From positions 44,708-108,707 of the forward strand of contig NZ_FUGD01000049.1 in assembly GCF_900162815.1 (NCBI RefSeq): a DNA stretch of 64,000 nt. Reading direction: 5' to 3'. The translations under genes and the position numbers were made by a program. This document shows, in pieces, positions 1-9,386 of this stretch (position 1 is the stretch's first letter; every line of letters begins with the position of its first letter). This DNA is from Psychrobacter pasteurii. Its GTDB lineage: Bacteria > Pseudomonadota > Gammaproteobacteria > Pseudomonadales > Moraxellaceae. The notes under the pieces are model-generated. The model saw only the letters and a list, made by a program, of their open reading frames with translations, was not told the origin of the DNA and did not search any database.

Positions 1-826
1 CGCCAAGATAGTCGATACGGTCAGTGTATGGAATGTATGAGTGCCAAGTTTGACGCTCTGCCATCTTCTCAGCACCACGATGGTGATAACCGATATCTGG
101 AATACAGTCGATGATCTCTTCACCATCTAGCTGTAGCACCAATCTGAATGCACCGTGAGCTGAAGGGTGGTTAGGTCCTAAGTTTAGGAACATAAAGTCT
201 TCATCACGACCACTGCGCTTCATGCCCCACTCTTCAGGAACAAAACGTAGGTTCTCTTGCTCAAACTGTTGCTTAGCAGCGTTTAAGAAGTAAGGCGTAA
301 ATTCTGTGGCACGCGCATGATACTCTTTGCGTAGCGGGTGACCTTCCCAGTATTTAGGCAATAAAATACGGGTTAAGTGAGGATGTCCTTCAAAGACAAT
401 ACCAAACATATCCCACACTTCACGCTCATACCAGTTGGCATTTGGCCAAATCTTGGTCGCTGTAGGAACGTTTAGATCATCTTCTGACAAGGCTACTTTG
501 ACACGAATATCGCTATTACGCTCAAGAGACATTAAGTGGTAAAAGACTGTGAAATCACTGGCAGGCAACCCATCACGATGTTTACGCAAACGCTCATCCA
601 TTGCAGATAAGTCAAGTAACATCACATAAGGCTTAGGCAGGGTGCGTAAGAACATTAGGATTTCAAGTAAATCACTTCGTGCAACCCAAATGGTAGGAAT
701 GCCATCAAAAGTAAATTGCTCTGTAAATTTACCCGCAAATTTAGTTCCAAGTTCACGCAGCACGGGATGCTGTGTCGTATTTGGATTGGCGCTATTATTA
801 GTCGCGTTGCTATTATCCGTTACCAT
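1..826 (-). CDS. nuoCD: NADH-quinone oxidoreductase subunit C/D (fused), 3' part outside window
   Basis: This is the N-terminal part of the fused C and D subunits of respiratory complex I, in the peripheral arm that moves electrons from NADH to quinone. The frame runs open from the ATG at 826 to the window edge, about 275 codons. The NuoC (30 kDa) domain comes first, including [12 protein letters not shown] and the HPLRKEY stretch. A linker follows, then the start of the 49 kDa NuoD domain with [14 protein letters not shown] and [11 protein letters not shown] near the quinone site. A GAGGT-like ribosome site precedes the ATG. It lies downstream of nuoB in the same direction, as in gammaproteobacterial nuo operons, where C and D are usually fused. 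The call is secure; only the rest of NuoD is missing. Confidence 0.95.
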   Translation of the reverse strand, partial: MVTDNSNATNNSANPNTTQHPVLRELGTKFAGKFTEQFTFDGIPTIWVARSDLLEILMFLRTLPKPYVMLLDLSAMDERLRKHRDGLPASDFTVFYHLMSLERNSDIRVKVALSEDDLNVPTATKIWPNANWYEREVWDMFGIVFEGHPHLTRILLPKYWEGHPLRKEYHARATEFTPYFLNAAKQQFEQENLRFVPEEWGMKRSGRDEDFMFLNLGPNHPSAHGAFRLVLQLDGEEIIDCIPDIGYHHRGAEKMAERQTWHSYIPYTDRIDYLG

Positions 827-986
827 GGTTACCGCTTACCTCAGAGTCATTGCAATTATTGCGAATACGGAAGGGTGAATATTTTTATGAAGGGTTCTGT
901 ACTTTGGGCACAAAACCCTATTTTAACTGTCTAACTTTACTGGCTATCAAATTTACTCGCTAGCAAATAAGCTAATAAAGCCTAGT

Positions 987-1655
987 TTAGATGCTATCTG
1001 GGCTGCGTAAGTTCTTCACTGCAATGCGATCGGCTTGTTTGCGATCACGCTCAGGCAACATTTGTGGCTGGTAGATACCTTTTTCATTTACATAAGCCCC
1101 TAATGGACGGCGCTCTTTGGTAATAGAATCTTGTAATAGCATCAAGCCTTGAATCAACGCTTCAGGGCGAGGTGGACAGCCTGGTACATAGACATCCACG
1201 GGAATAATTTTATCCACGCCTTGTACCACTGAATAAATGTCGTACATACCGCCAGAGTTAGCACAAGAGCCCATAGAGATTACCCATTTTGGCTCAAGCA
1301 TCTGTTCATATAGACGCTGAATAACTGGGGCCATCTTCACAAAACAAGTGCCAGCCACAATCATTACGTCAGCCTGACGAGGAGAAGCACGAATAACCTC
1401 AGCCCCGAAACGTGATAAGTCATGCACTGCTGTTAAAGTCGTTGCATATTCAACGTAGCAGCATGAAGTACCAAAGTTAAATGGCCAAAGTGAGTTTTTA
1501 CGTCCCCAGTTAGCTGAGGCATGTACCATATCCTCAAGCTTACCCATAAACACGTTACGGTTGACTTCATCCTCAATAGGATTATTAACTGTTTGACGTG
1601 TCTGCGCAGGATAAGTTTCGGCGTCAGGATTAGCACGGGTTAGCGTATATTTCAT
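987..1655 (-). CDS. nuoB: NADH-quinone oxidoreductase subunit B
   Basis: This complex I subunit of 222 residues carries the terminal [4Fe-4S] cluster N2, which passes electrons to quinone. The expected cysteine pattern is visible: the adjacent pair in GTSCCYVEY, the one in VAGTCF, and the one in [11 protein letters not shown]. The length matches the E. coli protein (about 220 residues). It starts 10 bases after the nuoA stop and is followed by nuoCD, so the three are almost certainly one transcript. The C-terminal tail ([16 protein letters not shown]) is charged, which is common in NuoB. Nothing is missing or odd. Confidence 0.97.
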   Translation of the reverse strand: MKYTLTRANPDAETYPAQTRQTVNNPIEDEVNRNVFMGKLEDMVHASANWGRKNSLWPFNFGTSCCYVEYATTLTAVHDLSRFGAEVIRASPRQADVMIVAGTCFVKMAPVIQRLYEQMLEPKWVISMGSCANSGGMYDIYSVVQGVDKIIPVDVYVPGCPPRPEALIQGLMLLQDSITKERRPLGAYVNEKGIYQPQMLPERDRKQADRIAVKNLRSPDSI

Positions 1656-1665
1656 GATTTAACCC

Positions 1666-2304
1666 TTAAGAAGACGATTTATTAGACGAAGATGAAGGAG
1701 TTGAAGCTTGGCTGAAGTCAGCTGTGGTGATATTACCCGTCACGTTAATACGGTCAATATTCGCTAAGTGACGTTTATTGGCTTCAATATCATTAGAGAC
1801 ATTAACTTGACCAGAAGATTGAGCAGGCACTTTGCCTGTTGGGTCGGTATGTAGCTCATCAATACCATTAAACTGAGTGATACTGGCTAGGTCGAAACCT
1901 GCAGGAGCTTGAGTTAGACGCTCTTTTTTACGGCGTTTATCAGAAGGTGCCCAGTTCATTGCCCCTAATTTAAGTTCATAAACCAGACCAACAAACAAAA
2001 TACCAATAAAGACGGCGGCGGTAGCAAAGCCAATCCAGCCCACTTCTCTTACAGATACGGAATAAGCATACAGATATAAAGCTTCTAAATCGAAAATAAC
2101 AAAGAAGATGGCCACAAGATAGAATTTTGCAGACATACGAATTCGGGCATTGCCAGCTCCGACAACGCCCGATTCAAATACTTCTTCTTTTTCTGTACCT
2201 TGCGAGCGTCCACCTAATAAACGGGGTACTACCAGCATGAATACAACCAAACCAATAGCTGCCAAAATGAAGGCTAATGCTGACCAATTAAAGGCGGAAC
2301 TCAT
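1666..2304 (-). CDS. nuoA: NADH-quinone oxidoreductase subunit A, with long C-terminal tail
   Basis: NuoA is a small membrane subunit of complex I, next to the quinone channel. Three hydrophobic helices are visible, at roughly residues 8-30, 60-85 and 90-112, with the conserved FYLVAIFFVIFDLEALYLY segment in the second. The protein has 212 residues, whereas NuoA is usually 120-150. The extra part is a hydrophilic tail from about residue 120 ending in a serine run, and it is likely exposed in the cytoplasm. A strong AAGGAG site precedes the ATG. It is the first gene of the nuo operon, and a candidate promoter lies about 100 bases upstream. Identity is firm; the role of the tail is unknown. Confidence 0.95.
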   Translation of the reverse strand: MSSAFNWSALAFILAAIGLVVFMLVVPRLLGGRSQGTEKEEVFESGVVGAGNARIRMSAKFYLVAIFFVIFDLEALYLYAYSVSVREVGWIGFATAAVFIGILFVGLVYELKLGAMNWAPSDKRRKKERLTQAPAGFDLASITQFNGIDELHTDPTGKVPAQSSGQVNVSNDIEANKRHLANIDRINVTGNITTADFSQASTPSSSSNKSSS

Positions 2305-2407
2305 CTGTATATCTCCTTACTGGCACGTATCCTCTGAAGCCCTTAGTTTATTCTGAGGATAAGAGCAGTGATTTATAGGATACATCGGCTGGTAAAATTA
2401 AGGTGCT

Positions 2408-2437
2408 ACTATACTTTTTTTACAGACTAAATGCCAA
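2408..2437 (-). promoter_or_regulatory. candidate sigma70 promoter for the nuo operon
   Basis: Read on the minus strand, TTGGCA and TATAGT are separated by 18 bases and lie about 100 bases upstream of the nuoA start, in the gap between dcd and nuoA. Both hexamers are close to consensus. This is pattern matching only; another AT-rich pair is possible further upstream. Confidence 0.4.
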
Positions 2438-2571
2438 TTTAATACTGAATGAGAAGGTCATATTTCAAAATATATTCCCTCTTTACATGCATTGACATTT
2501 ATGGCTTTTTACAGCAACACCTTTCAGTAAACGTTTGAATATAAAATAATTTATCGCATTTCACGATTGGT

Positions 2572-2590
2572 GCTTAAGTCACTCTTAAGC
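2572..2590 (-). repeat. inverted repeat just after the dcd stop
   Basis: GCTTAAG, a 5-base loop and CTTAAGC form a perfect 7-bp stem starting one base after the dcd stop codon. No T run follows on the minus strand, so it may protect the mRNA 3' end rather than act as a full intrinsic terminator. Confidence 0.4.
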
Positions 2591-2591
2591 C

Positions 2592-3167
2592 CTACGTGCG
2601 AGGTAGAGTTACCCCTACCTGACCTTGGTACTTACCCCCACGGTCTTTATAACTGGTCTCACAAACATCATCAGCATCACTTTGGAAAAATAGCATTTGT
2701 GCTACCCCTTCACCGGCATAAATACGAGCAGGTAAAGTGGTGGTATTACTAAATTCTAAAGTAACGTGCCCTTCCCACTCAGGCTCAAGCGGGGTAACGT
2801 TGACGATTATACCACAGCGAGCGTAAGTAGATTTACCTAAGCAAATGGTTAAAACATCACGAGGGATTCTAAAATATTCTACCGTACGCGCTAGGGCAAA
2901 TGAGTTGGGAGGAATAATACACTCATCTCCAACGATATCGATGAAGCTGTTTTCATCAAAGTTTTTAGGATCGACTATGGCAGAGTGCACATTGGTGAAA
3001 ACTTTAAACTCACGGGCACAGCGCACATCATAGCCATAGCTAGAAGTACCGTAGCTAACCAGCTTATCGCCAGCGTCATTAAAACGGACTTGGCCGGGTT
3101 CATATGGCTCAATCATGCCATGTTCTTCAGCCATTTTACGAATCCAGCGGTCAGATTTAATTGACAT
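2592..3167 (-). CDS. dcd: dCTP deaminase
   Basis: The enzyme deaminates dCTP to dUTP, feeding dTMP synthesis in the cytoplasm. The 191-residue length fits the family (188-193). The active-site region is recognisable: [19 protein letters not shown] contains the conserved Ser and Arg, and [11 protein letters not shown] contains the catalytic Glu. The start [19 protein letters not shown] is the normal family N-terminus. It is flanked by the nuo promoter region downstream and 267 bases without a gene upstream, so it is probably transcribed alone. A bifunctional dCTP deaminase/dUTPase is possible from sequence alone, but the monofunctional form is usual in gammaproteobacteria. Confidence 0.95.
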   Translation of the reverse strand: MSIKSDRWIRKMAEEHGMIEPYEPGQVRFNDAGDKLVSYGTSSYGYDVRCAREFKVFTNVHSAIVDPKNFDENSFIDIVGDECIIPPNSFALARTVEYFRIPRDVLTICLGKSTYARCGIIVNVTPLEPEWEGHVTLEFSNTTTLPARIYAGEGVAQMLFFQSDADDVCETSYKDRGGKYQGQVGVTLPRT

Positions 3168-3434
3168 TTTACACCCTCAAACTATTGATTTAAAACTATT
3201 AATTTAAAATAAGATATTATACAAAAGGTAAATTATAAAAGATTCGACCTTGTAATTACAGCTTCATTACTCATCGTGCTATCGATTTAAGCCATTTAGT
3301 GTGGCTATTTTACGCTCATTAATCACTTTGTGCTAATACTGTAGCGTATTCACTCATTTAAAATGTAAACAGCACCTACTGCCTTTATTTTTGTTTTGGG
3401 TAAATTGGTCAAATAACAGTCTTTACCATTTGCT

Positions 3435-4538
3435 TTACCATTTGGCAAAATGATCTTCTGCTAGCCCCATCACCTGGTCTAAAACGATAATCTCTCCCTC
3501 TGCAAGCTTTATATGACCTGAATAATGGCCTATCCATTGCTCGAAGATACTGGCTAATAATCCATAGTTATCCGTCTTTTTATAGACTTTAAGCGGAGTA
3601 AAAGTCAGCTCAATATCGACCAGACTCCAGCCTAGGTTTTGATGACTAATACTCCAAGCAGAGTTGCTTTCACTGTCTTGACTGTCTCTTCGGAACATTA
3701 CTGAAGGGAGATGATAAATTTCACCGTCTAGCCAGCAAGCATTCTCACTCACCCCAGTCTCATTAACGCCCATAGATAAATTCAGCATGAACTGCCGGCC
3801 GTCAACAAGCTGGGTATTAATACAACTCCAAAACCAGTTGGTCTCATGGCGCATAAAGCCTAAGGTCCAATCTAAGTTGGCACGGGTGGAGGACTCAAAT
3901 TCAAGATGAGTCAGAGTGCTTTGTTCGCCTTCACTCTCACTGGTTATAGAATAATGCTTGGACGAGCTATGTAGGATTAACTCTCCTGAGGTCGCTTCAA
4001 ATGGCTCTTTTTGGGTAAAGGTCCAGCCTCGTCTACCTGAAGGCGAGCATACGGCTAACGGCTGCTTGGCTCGCTGCAAGTCGGCATTCACCGTAAATAC
4101 TTCACTATTTAATCTGACACTCGCAAACTCAGGGGAGAAGTGCATTTTCACCGTCAGCTTGTCATGTTCGAAGACCATCTCGCCATTTTGATGATCACCG
4201 CTAAACTGAGTGTTTAATGTCAGAGGTAGTAAGGCTTCAACTATCTCAAACTGTTTAGTGCCTTCATGATAAATATAAGCAAACGCCGTCGTCGCCAACT
4301 TAATCGTAGCCACAGCCAGACAGATTCGATAAGGCCCATGTACTATTTGAATAAAGGCAAACTGATTGGCTTTTAATTGCTTGCGCCACTGAGCGACTGG
4401 CTTTTGCGAAATCAGGTGGCTGTGATAATCCAAATAATTTATTTGGTTTACCTGAGAGAACACCCCAAACTTAGGCTGCCCTTGCTCAATAAGCTTATCA
4501 ATGGCAGCTAAGTCATAAGAAGCTGTATTATTTATCAT
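3435..4538 (-). CDS. DUF2804 family protein, coupled to mrp
   Basis: This 367-residue protein matches my recollection of the DUF2804 family: the central RHETNWFWSC, the NLSMGVNETGVSENACW region and the ending GLAEDHFAKW are typical. There is no signal peptide and no clear membrane segment, so it is probably cytoplasmic. The family has a beta-rich fold reminiscent of lipocalin/AttH-like proteins, and no reaction is known to me. Its ATG shares one base with the TAA stop of the upstream mrp gene (TAATG), which implies translational coupling. Whether that reflects a shared function in Fe-S handling is only an inference. Confidence 0.8.
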   Translation of the reverse strand: MINNTASYDLAAIDKLIEQGQPKFGVFSQVNQINYLDYHSHLISQKPVAQWRKQLKANQFAFIQIVHGPYRICLAVATIKLATTAFAYIYHEGTKQFEIVEALLPLTLNTQFSGDHQNGEMVFEHDKLTVKMHFSPEFASVRLNSEVFTVNADLQRAKQPLAVCSPSGRRGWTFTQKEPFEATSGELILHSSSKHYSITSESEGEQSTLTHLEFESSTRANLDWTLGFMRHETNWFWSCINTQLVDGRQFMLNLSMGVNETGVSENACWLDGEIYHLPSVMFRRDSQDSESNSAWSISHQNLGWSLVDIELTFTPLKVYKKTDNYGLLASIFEQWIGHYSGHIKLAEGEIIVLDQVMGLAEDHFAKW

Positions 4539-5788
4539 TAAAAGATACGACCATCATCACGTTTTTTGGCAAATTTGGCTATATTTGCTTCGATATTAGT
4601 AGCGATATCAAGATAGAACTGCGCATAATCATCGCCCTGACCCTCATTAGCAATAACGCTCGGTACCCCTTTGTCAGCTTGGGCACGAATGTCACTTGCT
4701 AGCGGAAGTTGTCCTAACAATGGCACTTGATATTCTTTAGCAATAGACTCGCCACCGCCTGCGCCAAATATGGCTTCAGTATGCCCACAGTTTGAGCAGG
4801 TATGCAATGCCATATTCTCCACCACCCCTATCACCGGAATGCTGGTTTTATTAAACATCTCAATCCCTTTTTGGGCATCCATTAGCGCGATATGCTGTGG
4901 CGTGGTAACAATTACTGCACCCGTCACTGGAATGCGCTGTGCCAAAGTTAGCTGGATATCACCCGTACCTGGTGGCATATCAATAACCAAGTAATCTAGC
5001 ATCGGCCAGTTGGTCTGATTAAATAGCTGCATCAATGCACCGGTGGCTTTTGGACCACGCCAGGCCACAGGAGTGTTATCGCCATCCAATAAGCTACCGA
5101 TAGATAACATCGCCAGACCATGCGCTTCTACAGGTACAAACTGCTCATTTTCTAACTGAGGCTTAACCCCTTCTACCCCAAGCATACTGGGCATAGAAGG
5201 TCCATAAATATCTGCATCCAGCACCCCTACTTTATTACCCAGCTTTTGTAATGCCAAGGCGATATTGACGGTGGTGGTAGATTTACCCACACCGCCTTTG
5301 CCTGAGGCCACTACTAAAATATGTTTAATACGAGGATGAGGTTGCAGACTCGATTGAGTCGGAGCACGCTTGGTGATTGGTGGCTCGGCTGCAGCAGCAG
5401 TTTTTGGAGCCGCATCGATGGTTTTTGGTAAGGTTTTGCCACTTCCTTTGGTAGAGCTAACAGGCATAGCGTTATTGTCTGACATGGTTTTGGCTCCAGT
5501 AGCTTTAGGCAGCAGGGTAATATTTAAGTTAACTTCTTCTATACCGTGAGGCTTAAGCTTGAGACCCAGTTGTCTTTGGACCTCTTCAGGCTCTGCGCTC
5601 TCATCTAGGCGCAAATCTAAAGTTACCGTATCCCCATGATGTTGAAACTTGATTAACTCGTTTCTGCCACGACCCTGCGGATAGTTAGCCATCACCTCTT
5701 TTGCTGCGGCTTCTAATTTTGCTGCTTGCTGAGAGTCTTCACTTTTGAGGGTGTTTTTATGAATCGTTTTTTTTATGAAATCAAACAT
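4538..5788 (-). CDS. apbC: Mrp/ApbC family iron-sulfur carrier ATPase
   Basis: This cytoplasmic P-loop ATPase binds and transfers Fe-S clusters to target proteins. After an N-terminal DUF59-like domain (about residues 25-95) and an Ala/Pro/Lys-rich linker comes the MinD/Mrp domain. It has a deviant Walker A GKGGVGKSTT near residue 162 and the cluster-binding CxxC in HTCSNCGH. The ATG at 5788 is chosen because AAGGGG sits 10 bases upstream. An in-frame TTG at 5809 would add only seven residues and lacks a good site. The gene overlaps the following DUF2804 gene by one base. The symbol mrp is equally usable. Complex I subunits encoded nearby are plausible clients, but this is not shown. Confidence 0.93.
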   Translation of the reverse strand: MFDFIKKTIHKNTLKSEDSQQAAKLEAAAKEVMANYPQGRGRNELIKFQHHGDTVTLDLRLDESAEPEEVQRQLGLKLKPHGIEEVNLNITLLPKATGAKTMSDNNAMPVSSTKGSGKTLPKTIDAAPKTAAAAEPPITKRAPTQSSLQPHPRIKHILVVASGKGGVGKSTTTVNIALALQKLGNKVGVLDADIYGPSMPSMLGVEGVKPQLENEQFVPVEAHGLAMLSIGSLLDGDNTPVAWRGPKATGALMQLFNQTNWPMLDYLVIDMPPGTGDIQLTLAQRIPVTGAVIVTTPQHIALMDAQKGIEMFNKTSIPVIGVVENMALHTCSNCGHTEAIFGAGGGESIAKEYQVPLLGQLPLASDIRAQADKGVPSVIANEGQGDDYAQFYLDIATNIEANIAKFAKKRDDGRIF

Positions 5789-5950
5789 TAATGCACTGCC
5801 CCTTAGCAACTTGTAACTGCTATCTATTGTGGTGCGTTATGTGGTTAATTAATAACTGACTCGTAGTATCTGTTTACGGTCGACACCTTTATAGCCTGCT
5901 AGCAAGTAAACTTAATATATAGCGAATCAGTTTAGCTCAATTTATGACTT

Positions 5951-5985
5951 AAAAAAACCACAATGGCTTTGATGCTATTGCCATT
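5951..5985 (-). terminator. weak intrinsic terminator after mgtE
   Basis: On the minus strand AATGGC and GCCATT form a 6-bp stem with a 12-base loop. GTGG and then seven T residues follow, about 75 bases after the mgtE stop. The stem is short, so efficiency is uncertain. Confidence 0.4.
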
Positions 5986-6058
5986 TTCTTTTTATCTAAG
6001 AATAAAACCAGCTTTTATAAAACCAGATTTTCTACATCTTCTTTATTACAGCACCAAG

Positions 6059-7396
6059 TTACAGTACTAAAAACTTAGAAGCGATGAACAAATAAATAGC
6101 GACCCCTGAAGCATCACACACTGAGGTGATTAATGGCGCACTGGCACTGGCAGGGTCAAAGCCAAATTTATTTAGTATAAAAGGCAAGCTCATGCCGATC
6201 ACACAACCAATCATTACCACAGAGACCATACTCAACGCGAGTACTAACGATACCATGGCATCGCCACGGAAATAACCAATGACCGAAATCGCGGCAGCCA
6301 TAGTGATACCCAGCAATAAAGCAACCATAGCTTCACGGCCCAATAATGTGAACCAATCTCGCATGACCACCTCTCCGGTAGCCAAAGCACGTACCATCAA
6401 GGTGGCAGACTGAGAGCCCGCGTTACCGCCACTATCTACGAGTAAGGGCAAGAAGAATACCAGTACTAAGTTGGCAGCAATCACATCCTCAAAGTGAGCA
6501 ATTCCCACTCCTGAGATTAGGTTACCAAATACTAAAAACACCAGCCAAAACACACGCTTACGATATAAAATTCGAATACTGGTGTCTTTAAAGCTACCTA
6601 TTAAACTTGAAACACCCCCTGACTTATGGAAGTCATCTGTGGCCTCATCACTGGCCACGTCCATCGCGTCATCGTGGGTGACAATACCGACTAAGGCTCC
6701 GTTATTATCAATAATAGGTAACGCAATTAAGTCATAGCGGGCAATGGTTTTTGCCACATCTTCTTGGTCTTCATGCACATTCGACGCCACTACTTTGGTC
6801 AGCATGATGTCGCCAATAATCTGATTGGGCGAGGCCAAGATTAAGGTTCTTAGAGAGACCACCCCTTGTAGCTTACGCTGTTCATCGATGACGTAAGCAT
6901 GATAAATAGTTTCTGCATCAGGGGCCTCTAATCGCAAAGCGGCTAAAGCTTGTGCTACCGTCATTTGCGCCTTTAAAGTAGCGTAGTCTGAGGTCATTAA
7001 TGCCCCAGCTGTTTTTTCAGCATAGGCAGACAGTCGTCTGATGTCTTCGCGTTCAGCCTGAGCCAAGGCAGGTAATAAGGCATCGCGCTGATCTTGGTCC
7101 AAACGCTTATATAAGTCGGTTCGCTCATCCGATGGCATCTCGCCCACTAGCTTCGCAAGACTGGCTCGAGGAAATAAGAAGGCCATTTCCATCTGTTCTT
7201 CTGGGTCAAGATAAGAAAAAACAGTGGCTCTATCTGGCAGCTTTTCTAATAACTTCCACGACATATCAGAGTCTAATAAAGTCAGTATGTCGGCAATGTC
7301 GATCGGACGCAAATCCTTTAATTGATCTACGGCTTGGTCAAATTGTTGATTTTCAATGGCATTTTCTAAGAATAATGCAGTCGCTTTATGATCCAT
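6059..7396 (-). CDS. mgtE: magnesium transporter MgtE
   Basis: MgtE is an inner-membrane, Mg2+-gated magnesium channel working as a dimer. The 445-residue protein shows the full architecture: a helical N domain (about 1-130), two CBS domains (about 130-260, including LPIIDNNGALVGIVTHDD) and five membrane helices from about residue 280. The pore signature LVDSGGNAGSQSATLMVRAL and the C-terminal FGFDPASASAPLITSVCDASG are both present. Cytoplasmic Mg2+ closes the channel through the N and CBS domains. The gene appears monocistronic. A strong terminator hairpin lies 64-88 bases upstream of the ATG on the same strand, possibly in its own leader. Confidence 0.96.
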   Translation of the reverse strand: MDHKATALFLENAIENQQFDQAVDQLKDLRPIDIADILTLLDSDMSWKLLEKLPDRATVFSYLDPEEQMEMAFLFPRASLAKLVGEMPSDERTDLYKRLDQDQRDALLPALAQAEREDIRRLSAYAEKTAGALMTSDYATLKAQMTVAQALAALRLEAPDAETIYHAYVIDEQRKLQGVVSLRTLILASPNQIIGDIMLTKVVASNVHEDQEDVAKTIARYDLIALPIIDNNGALVGIVTHDDAMDVASDEATDDFHKSGGVSSLIGSFKDTSIRILYRKRVFWLVFLVFGNLISGVGIAHFEDVIAANLVLVFFLPLLVDSGGNAGSQSATLMVRALATGEVVMRDWFTLLGREAMVALLLGITMAAAISVIGYFRGDAMVSLVLALSMVSVVMIGCVIGMSLPFILNKFGFDPASASAPLITSVCDASGVAIYLFIASKFLVL

Positions 7397-7459
7397 AATT
7401 TGTACTCCTTGCAGCCCAGTCTTTGTTGCAAGTAACCATAGAAATAAAATAATAAAAAA

Positions 7460-7484
7460 GAGCCAATAGTTATATTATTGGCTC
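7460..7484 (-). terminator. intrinsic terminator in the mgtE upstream region
   Basis: On the minus strand GAGCCAATA, a 7-base loop and TATTGGCTC make a perfect 9-bp stem followed directly by six T residues. It sits 64 bases before the mgtE ATG. It either ends read-through from the sco/bdh operon or is an attenuator in the mgtE leader. A GAGCC copy just upstream (about 7493-7497) could pair alternatively with its 3' arm. Confidence 0.75.
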
Positions 7485-7631
7485 CTGATTTAGGCTCTAA
7501 ATACTAGCTTTATTAGGGCAGTTGAAATAAGTGGCAGTCTAAAAGAGTCATTTACATAACACTATTTATATATAAATTTAGAGTTTGTCTTCACTGACTT
7601 AGCAATAGTATTGACGGTTTAATTTTTCGTC

Positions 7632-7660
7632 AAAAGCACCTAAAATCGTCTTTTTGGTGC
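7632..7660 (-). terminator. intrinsic terminator after the 3-hydroxybutyrate dehydrogenase gene
   Basis: GCACCAAAAA and TTTTAGGTGC pair on the minus strand with one mismatch over 10 bp and a 5-base loop. Four T residues follow, about 125 bases after the dehydrogenase stop. This would make the second hairpin near mgtE redundant as an operon terminator. Confidence 0.55.
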
Positions 7661-7710
7661 CCATTAACTCGGTTTAAACAAAACTCAAACAAATGCTAAG
7701 CGATTGCCAT

Positions 7711-7740
7711 TTTTTTAACAAGGGGCTGTTTGTTAAAAAA
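7711..7740. repeat. perfect AT-rich inverted repeat
   Basis: TTTTTTAACAA and TTGTTAAAAAA form an 11-bp stem with an 8-base G-rich loop, in the 389-base gap between mgtE and the 3-hydroxybutyrate dehydrogenase gene. On either strand it ends in a T-rich tail, so it could add to termination. Apart from this and the two hairpins at 7460 and 7632, I see nothing else in this gap. Confidence 0.5.
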
Positions 7741-7785
7741 GTGACTTCTAAATTTAAACTGCCTGCTTATTTTCTAGATAAAAAG

Positions 7786-8583
7786 TTAATTCATAAACCA
7801 ACCGTGACTAGCTACAATCGACTGCCCAGTAAACACATTAGTTGGGAATGCTGCCAAAAATAGCGCTAACTGTGCAATATCTGCCGTACTGGTAAATTCC
7901 TTATCCACTGTATTAACTAGCATAATATCATTAACTACTTGCTCCTCACTAATGCCCTTTTCCCTTGCCTGTTCAGGAATCTGCTTCTCAACCAGCGGTG
8001 TTTTCACAAACCCTGGGCAAATCACATGAGAACGAACATTATATTGAGCGCCTTCTTTCGCCAATACACGACATAACCCCAGTAGCCCATGTTTTGCTGT
8101 TACATAAGGTGCTTTAAACAAAGATGCTTCATGTGAATGTACGGAGCCGGTATAAATCACCGTACCCACTTTGTCACTATCATACATATACTGTAGTGCC
8201 GCTTTTGTGGTCAAAAATGCACCGTCTAAATGAATAGATTGCATCTTTTTCCAATCACTAAAGCTTAACTTATGAATGGGATCAATGATTTGAATACCTG
8301 CATTAGATACCAAAATATCAATACTACCGAAGTGTTTAACTAAGGCCTCTACTCCCTCATTTACCGCTGTTTCAGAGGAGACATCCATAGCGATGGCTAA
8401 AGCCTTACCGCCTGACTCTTCAATGACTGCTGCTACTTTTTGTGCAGCTTCAAGATTAATATCTGCCACACCAACGGCTGCGCCTGCTTTGGCATAAGTT
8501 TCAGCAATGTCACGACCAATACCACTAGCAGCGCCAGTAACCAATGCCACTTGGCCGGTTAAATCTTGATTTAGTTGACTCAT
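7786..8583 (-). CDS. bdhA: 3-hydroxybutyrate dehydrogenase (SDR family)
   Basis: The enzyme oxidises (R)-3-hydroxybutyrate to acetoacetate with NAD+. The 265-residue protein is a classical short-chain dehydrogenase: TGAASGIG dinucleotide-binding motif near residue 17, NAG at the end of beta-4, Ser in YTGSVHSHE and the catalytic YVTAKHG. The C-terminus [13 protein letters not shown] is of the type I associate with 3-hydroxybutyrate dehydrogenases. Its place directly downstream of scoA and scoB, which activate acetoacetate, supports the substrate. Other SDR substrates cannot be excluded from sequence alone. Confidence 0.88.
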   Translation of the reverse strand: MSQLNQDLTGQVALVTGAASGIGRDIAETYAKAGAAVGVADINLEAAQKVAAVIEESGGKALAIAMDVSSETAVNEGVEALVKHFGSIDILVSNAGIQIIDPIHKLSFSDWKKMQSIHLDGAFLTTKAALQYMYDSDKVGTVIYTGSVHSHEASLFKAPYVTAKHGLLGLCRVLAKEGAQYNVRSHVICPGFVKTPLVEKQIPEQAREKGISEEQVVNDIMLVNTVDKEFTSTADIAQLALFLAAFPTNVFTGQSIVASHGWFMN

Positions 8584-8601
8584 CCTTGTGTACTCCTAAG
8601 T

Positions 8602-8635
8602 GCCGAATAGCATCTTAAAATTGACGCTATTCGGC
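8602..8635 (-). repeat. perfect 10-bp inverted repeat between scoB and bdhA
   Basis: GCCGAATAGC and GCTATTCGGC are separated by 14 bases in the 97-base gap between scoB and the dehydrogenase gene. There is no T run on the minus strand, so it is more likely an mRNA processing or stability hairpin, or a binding site, than a terminator. Confidence 0.55.
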
Positions 8636-8680
8636 TGTATATAGATTTATACTTGCAATTTAATAGTCATATAAAAATAA

Positions 8681-9310
8681 CTACTGACTAATAGTAACTG
8701 GCGTATTTTTTTGTAGCTCTTCAAAACTTACACCATCAGCCAACTCTACTAGCTTAAGACCATTTTCAGTGACATCCATTACCGCAAGCTCAGTGATAAT
8801 ACGGTCAACCACTTTTTTTCCAGTTAAAGGCAGCTGACACTCAGCCAAGATCTTAGGTTCGCCATGCTTATTAATTTGCTCCATAAGTACGATGACTCGC
8901 TGCACGCCAGCCACTAAGTCCATAGCACCGCCCATGCCTTTTACCATCTTACCTGGTATCATCCAGTTGGCTAAGTCGCCGTGCTCAGATACTTCCATTG
9001 CACCCAAAATAGCCAGGTTAACATGACCGCCACGAATCATAGCAAAAGAGTCTGAACTGCCAAAGAAGCTGGCGCCAGTTTTAGCAGTTACCGTTTGCTT
9101 ACCGGCATTAATTAAATCTGGATCAACTTTATCTTCTGTAGGAAACTCACCAATACCTAATAGACCATTCTCTGACTGTAGCCAAACCTTCATACCTTCA
9201 GGGATATAGTTAGCTACCATGGTAGGCAGTCCAATCCCTAAATTCACATAAAACCCATCTTGTAATTCTTTAGCGGCGCGTTGAGCCATTTGCTCTCTCG
9301 TCCATGCCAT
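8681..9310 (-). CDS. scoB: succinyl-CoA:3-ketoacid CoA transferase, subunit B
   Basis: With ScoA it transfers CoA from succinyl-CoA to acetoacetate, the step that lets ketone bodies enter central metabolism. The beta subunit shows [14 protein letters not shown] near residue 25 and the catalytic glutamate in SENGLLGIG. The ATG at 9310 ([13 protein letters not shown]) is preferred: AAGGAG lies 7-8 bases upstream and it gives the usual length of 209 residues. An in-frame ATG at 9373 would add 21 residues without a good ribosome site. The gene sits between scoA and the dehydrogenase on the same strand. Confidence 0.94.
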   Translation of the reverse strand: MAWTREQMAQRAAKELQDGFYVNLGIGLPTMVANYIPEGMKVWLQSENGLLGIGEFPTEDKVDPDLINAGKQTVTAKTGASFFGSSDSFAMIRGGHVNLAILGAMEVSEHGDLANWMIPGKMVKGMGGAMDLVAGVQRVIVLMEQINKHGEPKILAECQLPLTGKKVVDRIITELAVMDVTENGLKLVELADGVSFEELQKNTPVTISQ

Positions 9311-9386
9311 GTTAATACTCCTTGTTTGCTTTTTTATTCTTACAAAATATTTATACCAATCATTGATAACCATTCACTGTATGGTT

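Noticed and set aside
2567..2752. short plus-strand frame overlapping the end of dcd
   Set aside because: It is antisense to dcd, with no family resemblance and no ribosome site.
7490..7785. M-box Mg2+ riboswitch upstream of mgtE
   Set aside because: The leader lacks the conserved M-box core; only a terminator is evident.
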